From positions 20,092,418 to 20,156,417 of the forward strand of contig OX387605.1 in assembly GCA_947568835.1 (NCBI GenBank): a stretch of DNA of 64,000 bases, written 5' to 3'. The notes below the pieces were generated by a model. It was not told the origin of the DNA. It ran no database searches and worked only from the letters and a program-made list of their open reading frames with translations. Within the stretch, counting starts at the first letter, position 1. The number at the start of each line of letters is the position of its first letter. This document shows, one piece after another, positions 33,101-47,500 of the stretch. The position numbers and the translations under genes were made by a program. This DNA is from Protonemura montana. Its lineage: Eukaryota; Arthropoda; Insecta; Plecoptera; Nemouridae.

Positions 33101-36100
33101 TGCTGTAATTTCCATGACTCGTTATTGATAAAATTATTATTTTTTATTCGTGATAAAAGTACAAATAGTCGAGTTTTAGGAATAACATTTACAAATACAA
33201 TTTTGACATTTTCGCTGATAGTTCGCTTGCAACATTTATTTATTTATTTAATTCGGTTCGTTTTGTTTCTACTATTGTGGTTCCCGAGTTTTATTAAAAA
33301 TGCTGGAACAAACATAACACAACAAACCTGGATAGATGCGTCGCTGGGAAAGTGTTGATTCTCTAAACTAAATAATTATTTTTCTCTTTGTACACTTTAA
33401 CAACTATTTATCGGATTTCCATTATGTTCATTACCCACTTGTCATGGAACGCCGTGTAGGAAGGGGTACCAACAAACATACAAACATCGGTTTCATCTGT
33501 CTGTTGACTGTTAATACATCATCTCTCTTACACACACACACACAACCTCTAGCATCAGTACTGCTCGGAATCGATTCCAGAACGCTGCACCTCTCTCTCG
33601 CTCCCCCTCTACCTTCTTGCCAACTCGTATTCAAAAGTCAAAATTACTCAAAGCTGTGCTCAATGCTCTTAATATAAATGTTCAAATACAGGCTTATAGC
33701 CTATGGAACCCCACGGGACATGGCAACAACCTAAAATTTTTAACTGAGAATAACTTGGTCGTAATTTTGCGTAGTACGTTGATTGTTGTAATTCAACTGG
33801 TACACAGCACAGCGCGAATCGTTGAAGAATGTTGGATACCCTTTTTTTGTCGTTGTCGTTGAAATAAAAATACAGTTACGCTAGTTTTTGAACGAGAAAA
33901 ATTGTCGATTCGTATGACTAGTTTGTAATTAATTTTGTAGATCATACGAGATATTTTTTCTTTGCAGCTTAATTAGTTTCTGTATGTCACTTATAATATT
34001 TTTTAAATGTCGAAAGAATGCTATAAAAGTATTAAAAATACTGAATGCTGTGACGTTTTTGGTATCATGCCGAAGAGCGTGGGAGAGCTGTTGTTGTTTG
34101 AAAATAGGATTCGTCGTCAAGTATTCGTGTCAATTTTTATCTAGTGAATATTTTTACGCTACATCCGTAACTACTTGTATGCTCCAAGCTAAGTAAAACA
34201 TTATGAGGCACTTGCTGTTAATACGAACCGTAGACTGTCTGTACTTTGGGACAATTTTCCTAACTTTCACCGATCGATTTAATTCGTTGGAAGTGTCAAA
34301 CGCAATTATCTAAGCAGTGTTTAAATTGGCTGGCATCATATTTTCAACAGGGTTTCACAGACAGATTTTAAAAAAACATTCTGTAAAAGGTTACAGGAGA
34401 ATTATCAGAATTAAAAAAAAAAAAAAATACCTTGCCGTACGTTCTTCAATGTAGCACAAAGCATTTTTTTTTTCTACCTTCCATAATAATTTGTCAAAAT
34501 ATGACTGCGAGTTTCATTGTGTGTTTGAACTTTTCATCGATTCTAGCTTGCATTGCATTGCAAAGGGCAGGCTGTCGGTATTATTATTACAATAAAGCTT
34601 CAGCGAGATTCTAAAACAGTGATAAGTTTATTAAATTAATTTGCTTTCACGGAATCAACTATTTATAGTAGCTCCAACCTTTCATGGAACATATTTATTT
34701 GAAAACAGACTGGTGGAATGTAATATGTTAGCATGGTCAAAATGGAACAATGTTGGGATGGCAACAAAACTCAGGTTTTATTGGATTCGTATCAATTTTA
34801 CTTCAACCCTAGATATTATTTGTGATATAAATCAATAAACTTATTCCGTCTTAGAAAGCTGAAGTTAAACGCGGTGAAATAATAACAGTGGAGTTTTTAG
34901 CTCGAGTGAGTGCTGAAACAAAAACATCCGACACATTCAATGTGTGTTTTTATAATATTTTATAGATGCAAAGTAACATTACAATCAAAATAAATAGTGG
35001 TCATATATCATTTAGAATTGTTTCAAAAATTCGCCGAAATAAATGTCACTCCCACCAGAAATGTCAGATACATACTAACATGTATGCATACTGCACCACA
35101 CGGAAAAAAGACGGTTCTTTAAAAAAAAATAGCTTCGAAATAACAAGCGTTATTTTCTGAGGTGTTAGCAATAATCGTCAAGGACACATTTTTTGCCACC
35201 TGAACATAATTCCCATTGGATTTTCCTTGAACAGTTACGTTTGGCATGTATTAATGAACTTGATAATAAATTAAATGATAACAAACCAAACTTCAATGTA
35301 TTAACGTTAAAACTCCATTTATTATCACCGTTATTTTTTCACTAAGTAACATTGGTTTAAAAAATGAAACCTCCAACTAAAAAAATAGTGTTGATAATAA
35401 TAAAATACCCCGCGAATTGCAAGCGTTTGCCATTTAAATCAAATGTCATCAAAAAAAGTAATGTTTTACTTTTTGAAAATAATGAATAGACTCAAAACTG
35501 AAATAACACACCAATATACGCATCGTTATTGAATAGCCATTTGTTGTTTTACATTTTTTTGCCTCGCAAATCGTTCTGTGAGTTCTGTTTTTCAATTTCA
35601 TGGCCGATTTGGTATTCTGCCGTCGGCCGAACCTGGTAATACGGTATTCATGAGCATGTTACTTTATTGCCGTGTTTTATTGATTGTGCAAACTCTGCAC
35701 ACCAGATAGATATTATGTCTCCCATGCTTACCATGAACCCGCACGTAATACAATTAGACAATTAACTCTCTTATCAACTATATATGATTAAACAAACACA
35801 AAATTTAGAACGGCCACCTCGGGATATAGTGTGTCGATAAATCTCTATAGATATATACGTGTTTATTTCTAATTTATGTTTATTTTGTCAGGTTTAACTT
35901 CAACATAATTTTTTTTCTTTTATGATATGTTGATTGCGCAATCATTTCGCTAAAAGTTTTTAATTAAATAAATCAAACTAAACATGGGAACCAAATAGGG
36001 AAGTTAATAAACTTAGGTGAAGACATTTCACTGATCTGTCCAAACTCTGGCGTCAATTATATTTGCCCTCCGGCTATCGACCATTCTCTAGACTAGAATC

Positions 36101-38547
36101 AAAGTCAAGCTTTCCTCTCTAGGAAGTTTAGTCGCGGTTCAAGCGGAGGTAAGCTAGCTATAGAACATGGCAGGATGGCGGACAAGCTTGTCTTCGATAA
36201 ATCACATAATTTGTGATAAGGACGGCAAATAATAAACACAAGATATGGCAGAAAAGTGATATTATTTCCATGATTGTCATTGATATGTACACAATTGCGA
36301 TCTAACGCACTTTTCTTTATCGCTTAATACCCTGACCCACGTGACTGCACTCTAGTAGGTGACTTTTTCTAGTTTGCTATCTTTTGACTAGTTAGTTTTT
36401 TTTTTTTTAAATCTTTTTGTAAAAAAAATTTTAAGACTTGATGATGTCAATACCGAAATAATATACTAGTAAGAGTCGCGCAAATATCACGGGAAATATG
36501 TTTTATTGAGTGTCTCATTACCTAACAAGATTAGAAATAATCGGATTATTGTTAAATGAATTAGTTTTCTTTGAGACAAATAGTTTCATTTTAATACTCT
36601 TCGTGAAAGGCGATATCTATAAAATAACTCTCCTTATACAAGCCCCAAGTTTGTTTATTATCGAAAACGGACCATAATAATTATACTGTATTGAAATCCT
36701 AACTTGATTGCAATAATAAAGATGGCGTTACTCACTAACAAACACAAAAAAATAAGGCTGTGTAAATAACAGTGCAACAGACACAAAATCATTTCCCAAA
36801 GCAAGCAAAGTTTAGGTTTAGATATTTTTGGAATACTTCGAAAATATGTATCAGTCGCGGAGTACGGAAAGAGACTGTTGATCTAGCCTAGCAATAATAA
36901 CATTTTGACTTCGGTTAGTGAACGATCATTTCTGGTCGATTCATTAAATTGCTGAGCCGTATGACACAGGTTATGTTGAAATCAGTGTTAACATTTTAAC
37001 GTGACTGTACTCACCTGCTGGTCTCAATAAACAATAGGCGAGTAAACTAGCTCAAGTTTTTGCTGCTGTGTCAATGTTTTTCCTTTTTTTTTTCTGGTTT
37101 TTGAAAAGGAATTTTAGTGAGTAAACTGTCGCAATGTCGGTACGTAGCAGTGCAGCTCTAGTAGTTAGTTGCTTTCGAAGATTTCAAAACCAGACAATCC
37201 CAGATTCAAATCCTATTTATAGACGAAGATGTTTAAAATATTTTTCTGTCGAGGTACTTTTGAAGAAAAAAATAATCGATAGAACATATTCTTGGAATAT
37301 TTTTCCGTTATGGCGTTCTTATCAGCCTACATATTCAATCGAGTCGATTCATTTTAATTGGTCGACGCGTTCATACACTCGACCTCCCAGATATTTGAGA
37401 AAGAGATTCGAGGTTTTAAATCAAGACATTCAGAAGTGGATTGATATTAATATACCCGTGATAACATAAAAAAGCACATATTAGATGCTCATTTAGGCGA
37501 TCTCAGCACCTTCATGACTACCAAACGTTGAAGCTACCATTGCAACGCATAAGCTTGATTTTTTTTAAAGCTGGCAACAAAATTACCTTCAAAACTTTAA
37601 GTATGGTCCGGAATATATATTTTATGACCAAAACAGGTAGTTATATTTTCGCGATCACCCAACTGAAGCATACAATTATTATAACATAGTTCATTAAGCA
37701 ACCTTTCATCAATCCTTATTATGTCACAATTCATTTACCTGACTAATTACCTATTTATATTGCGCTGTGATGACGTAATGATACAATTATAACGAAGTAC
37801 GTGACAAGTATCTTATTGCACGCACAAATGTTTTGTTTAGGCGAATTCCATTTCAGATTTAAGATTGCTTACCTGTATCACCGGAATACGGTGTAGCCTT
37901 GCACAGTAATAGGTGTTTGGATTACTTTTATATACATCTCTGTTCTCCCTTTTATCGAAAAGTCTGGGAAATACTACGTCGGAAAAGATCAAGAACGTAT
38001 TTCCAATTCCACGGGTGCAAAGGTTTCCATCGAATTGTGTTTAGAGTGGATTTTTTATTTTCTGCATGGCACTAAAAAGTTTTCAAGACTCGGAGAGCTA
38101 GTAACGCAAAGGAATTGAGTAATTGTTTTCGCTAGAAAACTTCAGCTCAGGTGTGTTTATTTGATCAAATGAAGGGGAGCCGAATATTCATAGCTGATTT
38201 TCTTTTAACTCGAGGTAATTGTGTTACGAGACATTTGCTCATAAACCTCAAACTTCATTCGCCATGCACCAGTTTGTATTTCAAACAAAAAGGGTACGTC
38301 ATCGTTTTGTTAAACTACTAAAAGATTTTCCAAAAGGTCTGTCAAATCCGAGTTTCCACTACCTGCTTTTAAAAAAATGATTATTTTATTTTTTTGATGA
38401 GTAATTCGACCATACTCTCATTTTCCTGTGCGAGTTTTCATTTCTGCACCTCTGAAAACGCCGCGGTTCTTTATCAAAATAAACTCTCAATTTCTGCTTA
38501 GTGCTGAACTAAATTAAATTTTGTGTAGCACATAGGTTTATTTCCCA

Positions 38548-38579
<32 letters not shown>

Positions 38580-41500
38580 ACTCACGTGTACAAGGGAACG
38601 TCTCTTCTTTCAGCTTGTGCCAAAATGTTCTCGTTTCGCCATGAGAGATAAAAGTGGTGGTGCAAAAGGCTTTGCAGACTTTTCCGTCATAACATGATGC
38701 GACGGCCATGTTATTAATCTGCCTGGAAAACTTTTTATATCATTTTCCTTGGATTTCCAGCAAATGTAAAAACTTTGTCAGAGTCATCATGGCAACTTGT
38801 TTACAAACGCACAATAAAAGGATTCGAAAATTAGTTTCGAGTTTTGAATGTCATTCCATCTGTACGTCTGTAAACGTTTAAAACATGTCAGGCTTTATTT
38901 TTCGTATCTGAATATAATATATTCTAATTTTATAAATGTTAAGTTTAATACATACGTTACCTTTAAAGGAATTATAGGTGGTATACATTCAAGCAGAATT
39001 AACTTCTTTTGATCTTTCACCTTTGACTTTAGCAAATGGGGGAAGTTCCGAGGAAGTTTATATGACGCTACATCGTTTTTCCGTTTTAATACCGATTGAT
39101 TATCGAATTTGAAGCTACTCGCTATAGGTATACTTTATAAAAGCAGAGGTGGATATTTTGCAAAACCGTATCTATTTTTTCGCGTTCCACTTGATCATGT
39201 TCAAAATCAAACCGACCGTCGTTGAAGTGTGGTGGCTGTCCAAATAATCTCCTCTAATTGGAAAATCGAACTGAATGGCGGCCGGCGAATTAACGACATT
39301 AATTTTCGACAGAATTACACTGGCTCTCCCACTGTTGTCTCTCTTCTCTCTTAAAAGAGAGAAAAACGCAATAGCCATACTAAAGTTTATATCTTACGTC
39401 TATCATTGTTCTTAATCGATGACATAACGTAGCGATTCTAGCTCGACAAGTAAAGCAAAGCATCTGACATCTAAATTCTAATAAAAAGCAAAAGAGGAAA
39501 CTCTCTGTTATAGCTGTTTTTTCTTTCCAAAGCTCTTTTCATCTGCTTTTCCGTTTTCCCCGAAAACTTATACCAGTATAAATTCTTCAGTCTCTTTTGT
39601 TCCCTGTTAAGTTCGAGCAACTTTATACATTAATTAAATGTAATTATTATTATCCTCGATAATTTCCGACTTACCATTATTATATAGTTACATTAACGAC
39701 GTATTAAATTATAATAATTTTACATTGTTACCTTTATATATATGTTAAGTCTAAGACCTAATGTCATATGTGTTGTACATAAATTAAATTATAAATCGTA
39801 TGATATGCTATGCTGGCACCTTGAGATGGAGTGTATACGTTGCGACTTGTAAGTTTGTTGTCCAACAACCCTTTCTTTTTGCGAAATCTGATTTAAATTG
39901 TAAACGCTTCATTTTTATTCTCATTCATTTTATTCTCATCAAATACATTAAAATCCCCTCAAAAATTATGTGTCCAAGTAGCTCAATTGGTAAGACCAAT
40001 ACCTGCGACAGGTGGAGATCGGGGTTCGAGTACCCGTTTGGATATCAATTTTTGAGAGGTTATTAGTGTTCCTTATAATAAAAAACTGTTTCTTTTCTTC
40101 AATGACAATAAGATTTAGTCTGGATATAAATATTTGTCAAATATCAATTACACTTTTTCCTGCACGAACTTTTGAATCTTAGTGCTCTATTTTCAATTTA
40201 TATTTTCAAAGTTTCACGGCACATACATTGGTACATACCTTTCCATAAAAAAGTCTTAGGGCCAGTTCGACAATCTCCATTTAAAAATATAACTGCCAGT
40301 TACAGACTATTCCTTGGTCACAGCCGATCAGATACTCTATTTTTATCTTAACCTCAGGTTGCTTAACTGGAGATTGTGAAACTGGCTAGTTGTTTTTATA
40401 AGCTTTGAAAATTGGCAATATTAATATTAATATTAATGGAAATAAACCGTAAGAATAAATAAAAAAAAACATAAAATTCCGTAAACCAACGTCACCTAAC
40501 GTGACCTTTTACCGTTTTCCTTCACAGAAGACATTACGTAATGAAGCCAGAACGAAATCAATCTTACCGTAAACAGAAATATCATACCAAAATTCATGTC
40601 AGACATTTTGCAAAAGTAACCGTACAAGTTTTGTGTCGATACTGATACCATTTCGGCTGGCGTCGTGGGCCAAAGCTATTCGGATCAAACGAAAGAGGGG
40701 TATGAAGTTGCACGGGCTGAGTTTACACTCAATTTGCCCGATGCTCTCGGAATAATGCCCGTTTTGAACTCCATGGCGACTCCATAGAGTCTATGCTCCC
40801 ATGCCATACAGAGAGTCGCTCTGTTCCTCTCACAAGCACGTAACTCTCCTCTCATCTATATTATCCCTCTCTCTCTCTTAGATTTACATGCAATTATCTG
40901 TCGAGTGTCATTACTACAAAAGCTCAAGAAGTTTATTCGAGCCCTTATTAAAAATGTGCCCCCCCCCTCCCCCCGCCATCCTTGCATCATTAACGGAAAG
41001 TGGTTAAAACCTCATGAAGTGACTAGATACCACACGAATATATACACCTTCAGTTCAGCAATTGGTTCTCAAGACGCAATGGCTTATATGCGAAAGTATG
41101 ACTAATGATATGCTCAAAATCGTTTACTAAATCTTCAGAAAGACAATGCTCTGGCAACAAGATGTGATAACGATCTCTTTTGAGTCGCCTTGTAAACATG
41201 ATTCCTTTCATTAGTTCAATTTGGGTCTACACCGTTTCATTGCTTGGACGTGTCTTTTTATTGGAAACTGTGAATTAATTAACCTATAATGTTCTTAATT
41301 GGAAGTGCGTTCGTTGATTGAACGTTTTTAAATGTTCAATACCATAATAATGATGTACGTCTATGATGTGGATAGATAAGAGTGTAAGTAGGAGATAGGA
41401 CAAATAATAAGATACGGTTGAGGATTGGTAAAGGACATAGGGGTGGGGGCCCGAAGGATGGGGCATGGTTTAATTGCAATAAGTGTAGCTGTGTTAGTAG

Positions 41501-44500
41501 CGATCGATCCGAAGTGCGACCATCTCGCTCCTTCTCTACCTACTCTCTCGTTCTTCTATATCTGTCCTCTTCTCTCTTGCACGTCTATATTCCCTCACTT
41601 TATTATAATCCGCCCCTTCATACATTTACTCCCTTACTCCTCCCTTTACTTTACTTTTTCTTCTCTCTCTCTCTCCCTCTTTCTCTCCCTCTATCCCTCT
41701 CGCCCTGCTGTATACCTATTGCTTTTCTGTCATTTTCCTCGAATAGTTCCGGCGCACTCGTACACGGGAAAAGAAACAAGAAAACCTCGTGCTCGTATTT
41801 GATCCGTCAAATTTGAGAGGAAATATTTGGCTCTTAGTCCAATTGTTCGGTTTGCTAAGACATTTTTTTTTCGCAAATAACACGAAATATTTTTAGACTT
41901 ATTTGTTACTTTTCCGTAGATGCAAACATCTGCACGAGGTGGTATTATTTATTTACTTGGAAACGAATCTGCAATCTCGACTTCCCGAATCTATTTTCGA
42001 GCATAACAGAAAGTTGCATAATATCTTGTCATTGCCGATCATTTATTAGTTATAGTATGGAAGACGTCTGGTATTCTCGTACGTGGTAACACACATCCAA
42101 AATCAATACAGACGGAAGTGGATCTCATGAAACACGCAATTCTTTTAAACCGTGCTATTGATGTACGTACTTAATATACCACTCAAAAACCATCCTTGTT
42201 TGAACAATGTTTCACTTGCTTACTTTAATTACCCTCTCAAAAGACGTAAATTTGTCTTCGTTCTAGTCGATGTTGACTTCCCCAATTTCCTTGGCAACCA
42301 TTTCAGTTTCGTGCGATCAGAGGAAGTCAAGACACAAAAATACCTGTCTCTGTCGATGCCTTTTTCATTTTTTTCTTGTCGAATCCAAAAATTATTTTTA
42401 CAGACATTTCTGAATTCTGCAGTACAAAAGCAACTTTGATTTTTTGTATCCATTTTATTCATTCCCAACATTCCTTTTTCCTGTCTGCTCTCATCCGTTT
42501 CGCTCGCTCTGCCTCAATGCTGTGTGCTCTCTCTTCATCTCCCAAGCGCAATCCGACCCAACTAGTCTAGTTCGTCCCATTTTCTCTCGATTCGAGCGGA
42601 GCCAGTGAACGGTGGCGAGTGCTAGCCAGTTGAAATTGACACTCTAACTTTAATGACACCGAAAAATACCATAGTTACACAAAATTATGTGTCTACCCGT
42701 TGACCGTTTGTTTTACATAAACTAACCCTACAGAACTGGGATTCAATTTCAATATAAACACTCAGTAATTGCAAATTACTGTAATGTAAAGACTGGCTTT
42801 TATTTGCGTTAATATCACAGGGCAAATGCAAGTTCACTTAATGTTTGTGCGCAATGTTCAAACGCATCACGCGTATTCCAGTATGTCGGTATATATATAT
42901 ATGAACGCACTGGGTCTGGCCGCCCCACAATGTCACTAACCATTATTTCAACCATTAATTCTGTTTCATCATTCATCGAGGCCGATTAATTATTACCGTG
43001 TCCGATGCGATTTTCATGATTTAAGCTTGGTGATTAGCTGTTTGGTTATGAATCCCTTCGAATCGTTGCCTGCAAAAACTATGCAGTTACCAACTGTGTA
43101 GATGAATGATATTATTATTTGATTTCGCATTTCTATTAGTGCGATGCAACATGTGTGCCTTGCGTTTATTATGCATTTCGTACTCGTCATCTTTCATTAG
43201 AACAGCCTATATATATACCTGACAGCTCTCGACCGCATGGTAATTTAATTTATCTCGATGTGTTCATCTCAAATGATCATTTTGTTAAATGACACTGGCG
43301 TTATCAAAAAATCCGCCCGCGAGCACCGATAATGATTACATACTCGTGATATTAACACATGTTTTTGATTGATAAATCGTTGGTGTGTCGTTTTTTTTTT
43401 TATTATTTTTGCTTTAATTGTCTACTATACATGCGGTTGACCGTGTGTGCATCGATCTATTCTTGGCAGTTTGCCAGCTATAGTCCAGCAAATGTTATGA
43501 CTTGGATCTAATCTTATCACAAGCATCCCCGACTTGTGAATGCACGATACGAAAATAGACGAAGACACAGTTCACTCGCACACGCACACACACACACACA
43601 ATTTGTAACACGCGTTATATACCTACGCTTATTATGGAGCGAGGTAGAGTCGTTTTTTTTTTATCGACTGCTAAACGATGTTTCGTTTTGTTGGAGAGCG
43701 AAATGTTTTTGGAGCGGATAGTAAATGCGGAGATTAATAAATTTTAACGGGCTCTTCTTTTTTTTCACCTTGGTGAATTAATTCTAAACTTTTTAACAAG
43801 TCGACTACGCTATAGTTTTTACTGTTTGATTTTTTTTTCTATCGATTCATTGAATTTAATCGATTTTTAAACTGCATGATTGCAAGCAACGGTTTCATAT
43901 AATTGCTGTCGATTCTTTTTCTCGGTAGAGACAACAAAGAAATTGATTTTCTCGCTTTGCAAAGATTAAGTTCTCTGAAACCATGCCCGTTTCCACTATA
44001 GGCACAAAGTCTGGCGTAATCTACAACATAATTATCCATATTGAATACACAATATTTATAATAAGATGGTATTTATAACACGTCTCATGAAATTGCGACC
44101 CTCGTTTGGAGCCAGGGACTTGCAAATTGCTCAGTTTCTATGACGTAATGGTCGTGTGCAAGGTTGCAGATTTATTATTGCCATCAAGCTGTCTTTTCGC
44201 CAGTGGTGCATGTGTATGTACCGCAGCAATTTTGCTCCATCCTAATTTTAACACATACAAACGTTCGTTTTAGGTAAATTCTAACGCGGCAAATAATTGT
44301 GTGGATAAAACTAGGTTAATGACTGGCCATTCTCAATAGCCTGCCTGCACCAGTGATTCCAATTTATTCAATTCTAAACTTCCACCTTCTGCCTGATATT
44401 GTGAATTAATTTTCGATTTTCATGATGCGGGTACCAGAATCGAGCGGAAACCACGACTTATTACACCTATAAGATAAATTTTTTGCTCATTTTGCACGTC

Positions 44501-47500
44501 TACGCCATTAAATAGAATAGCTTTTGCAAAAATTTTAAATGGGCCAAAGTGTCGAATTCGCAAAGTTAAGTTTTATTAGCAACGGGTGATCAGCATATCG
44601 TGGCCTACCTTTGTGTGAGCGAGAGACCGCATTATCTCAGGGCTGGTTGCTTTGTAATTAATTCACGGTTACGCATCTTACTAAGGCGAGTTGAGTACGA
44701 GAAGCACTAGCATTGCTCGTTTTCAGCTGTTTACGACAGGAAGTTATCACTTGAAGTCGGTTCACTCGCTATATACATTGACATTGTGTTGTTGCCTATT
44801 TAACTGTTTTTTAAAACCACCTCTTCGACTATAAACTATTGTCGAGAGTCGCGCAATGATTCGTTGCACATTATTTTGATTTGATTTGATTTGTGCAGCG
44901 AGGGCACGATCACGGCTATTTTCAGTCCTTACTGCTTTGAACATGTGCTTCGTTTCTCTTTTAGTTATTTCTTATAGCTTCGTACAAACTCGAATGGAGA
45001 TGAAGGAAAAAGAACGCCCTCGTAAGAATATCGTTTCATTATAAATTCTAATTTTATGTAAACGCTACGTATATTGAATAAGTTTATGGTAGACAAGAAA
45101 TTATGACAAGATAGAGATGCATTTATTGAGTTGAACCGAGGCCTACTTTTCGTCGCACTCAAGGACAAAAGGTCGCTTCGTCAGACTTAATTGAGCACAA
45201 TACTCGGCACTTGCACATATACATGCCCAATGCAAACTCTTTGTTTTATCGGAAATGCATTTTCAGATTTTCCAGTCCATATTTTTCAGCAAATATCGTC
45301 ACTGAAATGCATTTCTGCTCTATTGTCTCCGCACAACGTGCATTTTGTTTCAGTGCAATTGCAACTGTTTTTTGTGTGCACGACCGGCTCGTGACAGGAT
45401 TGTCTACTACGCGGCTCAAATGCCATCCATTCTTCTTTCAGAGACACTCTTTTAATATTATTCAAATCGAATTCGAGTTTGCCTTTGAAGTAGGTATAGT
45501 ACGTCTACACTTCCACAGCACATGTATAGTGACGATAGCCCGATGCAAATCTGTCAGATTGAAATACAAAATCAGGTTTAGTCGGCGTCACTTGACCTTT
45601 GGTAACTTTCATAACGAACTCGATTACCTACTTGATGGAAAATTGAAATAAAACAAAAAATTTAAATGACCTGAAAATAAATCGATCGCAAAGTTTACTG
45701 ACAAAACTATCCACTTTGATTAAAAATGATTGTAGAGCAATTGCCAATTTCGTTAATTATATTTGTTAAATAGTTTCCAGTAGATTATGAATAGCCACAG
45801 TTCCTAGTACGCTCCCACCCCTCCAGCCGCCCCCTCCCTCTGCAGTGACCTCCTTTTGAGATGCTGCCGAGGGGTGGCCCCGGGGGGTGCTGAGGGGCAA
45901 CCTACCCCCAACCCAACCAACCAGCATTCACGATTTGATATTTTATCCAAATAAGAGGTGCTTTGTTGGCCGTACACAGGAACACAATACTCTCAGCTGA
46001 CTTCAAACATTGAAGCGGAGGTATAATCACTGTGTTGGAAGAGAAGATAGTGTTCCCTTATTGAAAGCACTGTTTGGATATAAGCTGGCCATGTTCCGAT
46101 ACCAGATTTATCTTTCAATCCGTGCCCTTGCAATTGACTCTCAGAATGTCCTAATTTCAAGGAAATTATGATTATACGTCACGTTACATCAAAAAGTGTA
46201 GAGTGAGTGTTGACTGTTGGTTTTATTTGAGCTCGATTCGACACTATTAACTTCTTCGAGATAAGAAAGCGGAAAACAGGCATGTTCTGGTGTTTTGTGA
46301 CATGCGAAATAGACTTGCTAACCAAAGTCGATATTCCCTGGAGGTCTGCCGCCGGCCCCCACTGCCTCCCAACCCCTCTACGTGGCCAGTTCCTCTCTAG
46401 TTTAAAAAATTACATTGTTTTGCTTTGGAACGTTTACGGGCTAATGTGATTTACGAAATAATACCCGTTGATATGAATATGATTGTCATATTTTGGCTTA
46501 AAACGACTGCCAGAAATAAAATAAACGTTAAAGCTATCGGATACGTACTTTTATACCGGACACTGAAATAAAAAAAAAGGGATTTCAACCTCTTTTACAG
46601 TATGAAGCTCGTGTCGTATATCAATTAATTTCATTTTAATTAGTTTAATTGCAATGCGTAAACAGTCCATTACAGTATCATTTTATTCACTTGTCGGTTA
46701 AATCGCGATTCGTGACAACAATACATTGCAGCAAAGAACTTGCGAAATTCTTCTATTATGAATGATTCATATCCAGCTAGGCCTCAATCAGAATTAATTA
46801 CCATGTGTAACTAACTACGCTCTTATAGAGGAAGACATAATATCAAGGTAGCATAGTAGCGACTGCACCAGAACCTTACCCATACCAAACTCCTGTTGAT
46901 TAAAACAAATCGCACGAAACGCGATATTATTTCTAGCTGCTCCGTTTATTCAGGCTCCGGCACAGCTTTCATGTTCAGAGGAGTTGTTCGCCCTGGCCCG
47001 GCTTTTGGAGGGAGGGTGGTGTGTGGGGCGCACTGGTGGTGTAGGGGCAGGGGGTGAAAAGCATCCTAGCCCGTAACATTTATAGGTTTAGGGGTAAGGC
47101 TAAGGGACCGGAGTAGGGAGTAAAGGAAGAGGACACGAAAATGAAGGGAGCAAACGTCATTTATATAAACTCACATTCTTATTGGATCACATCAATTTGA
47201 AAATGGACCTTTAGATATATAATACACGTGATACGTGAGCGCCACAGAATATGTACTAGCGTGTGTGTGTTTATCTATGTTGTTGCTACATACAGCGAAA
47301 TTTCTTTTGATGTGCACAAATTGGAACGAAGTAACGAATGATCAGGATTTCAATTTGAGTAGGATGAAATTACTGACGCAGAGCTAGCTCACTTGTAAAA
47401 AAAAAAAAAAAAACGACGAGAAAGTTAATAATTATAATGGTATTGATAAAAAAAAAAACAACGAACGAGAGGAAAAAAGTAACGTTTTAACTCGTCATTC

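Noticed and set aside
37134-37469. 111-aa open frame in the ARID5 intron
   Set aside because: No domain, no homologous neighbour, no splice or promoter support; an open frame of this length is expected by chance in 25 kb of AT-rich sequence.
39972-40043. Functional tRNA gene
   Set aside because: Pol III boxes are present, but the D and anticodon stems do not pair and the SINE-type tail recurs elsewhere.
41418-41816. Two overlapping frames of 132 and 125 aa
   Set aside because: Both are translations of a CT-rich low-complexity tract (Leu/Ser/Pro runs).
45211-45651. 146-aa open frame in the ARID5 intron
   Set aside because: Longest in the intron, but composition looks random (Phe/Ile/His/Cys-rich) with no recognisable motif.
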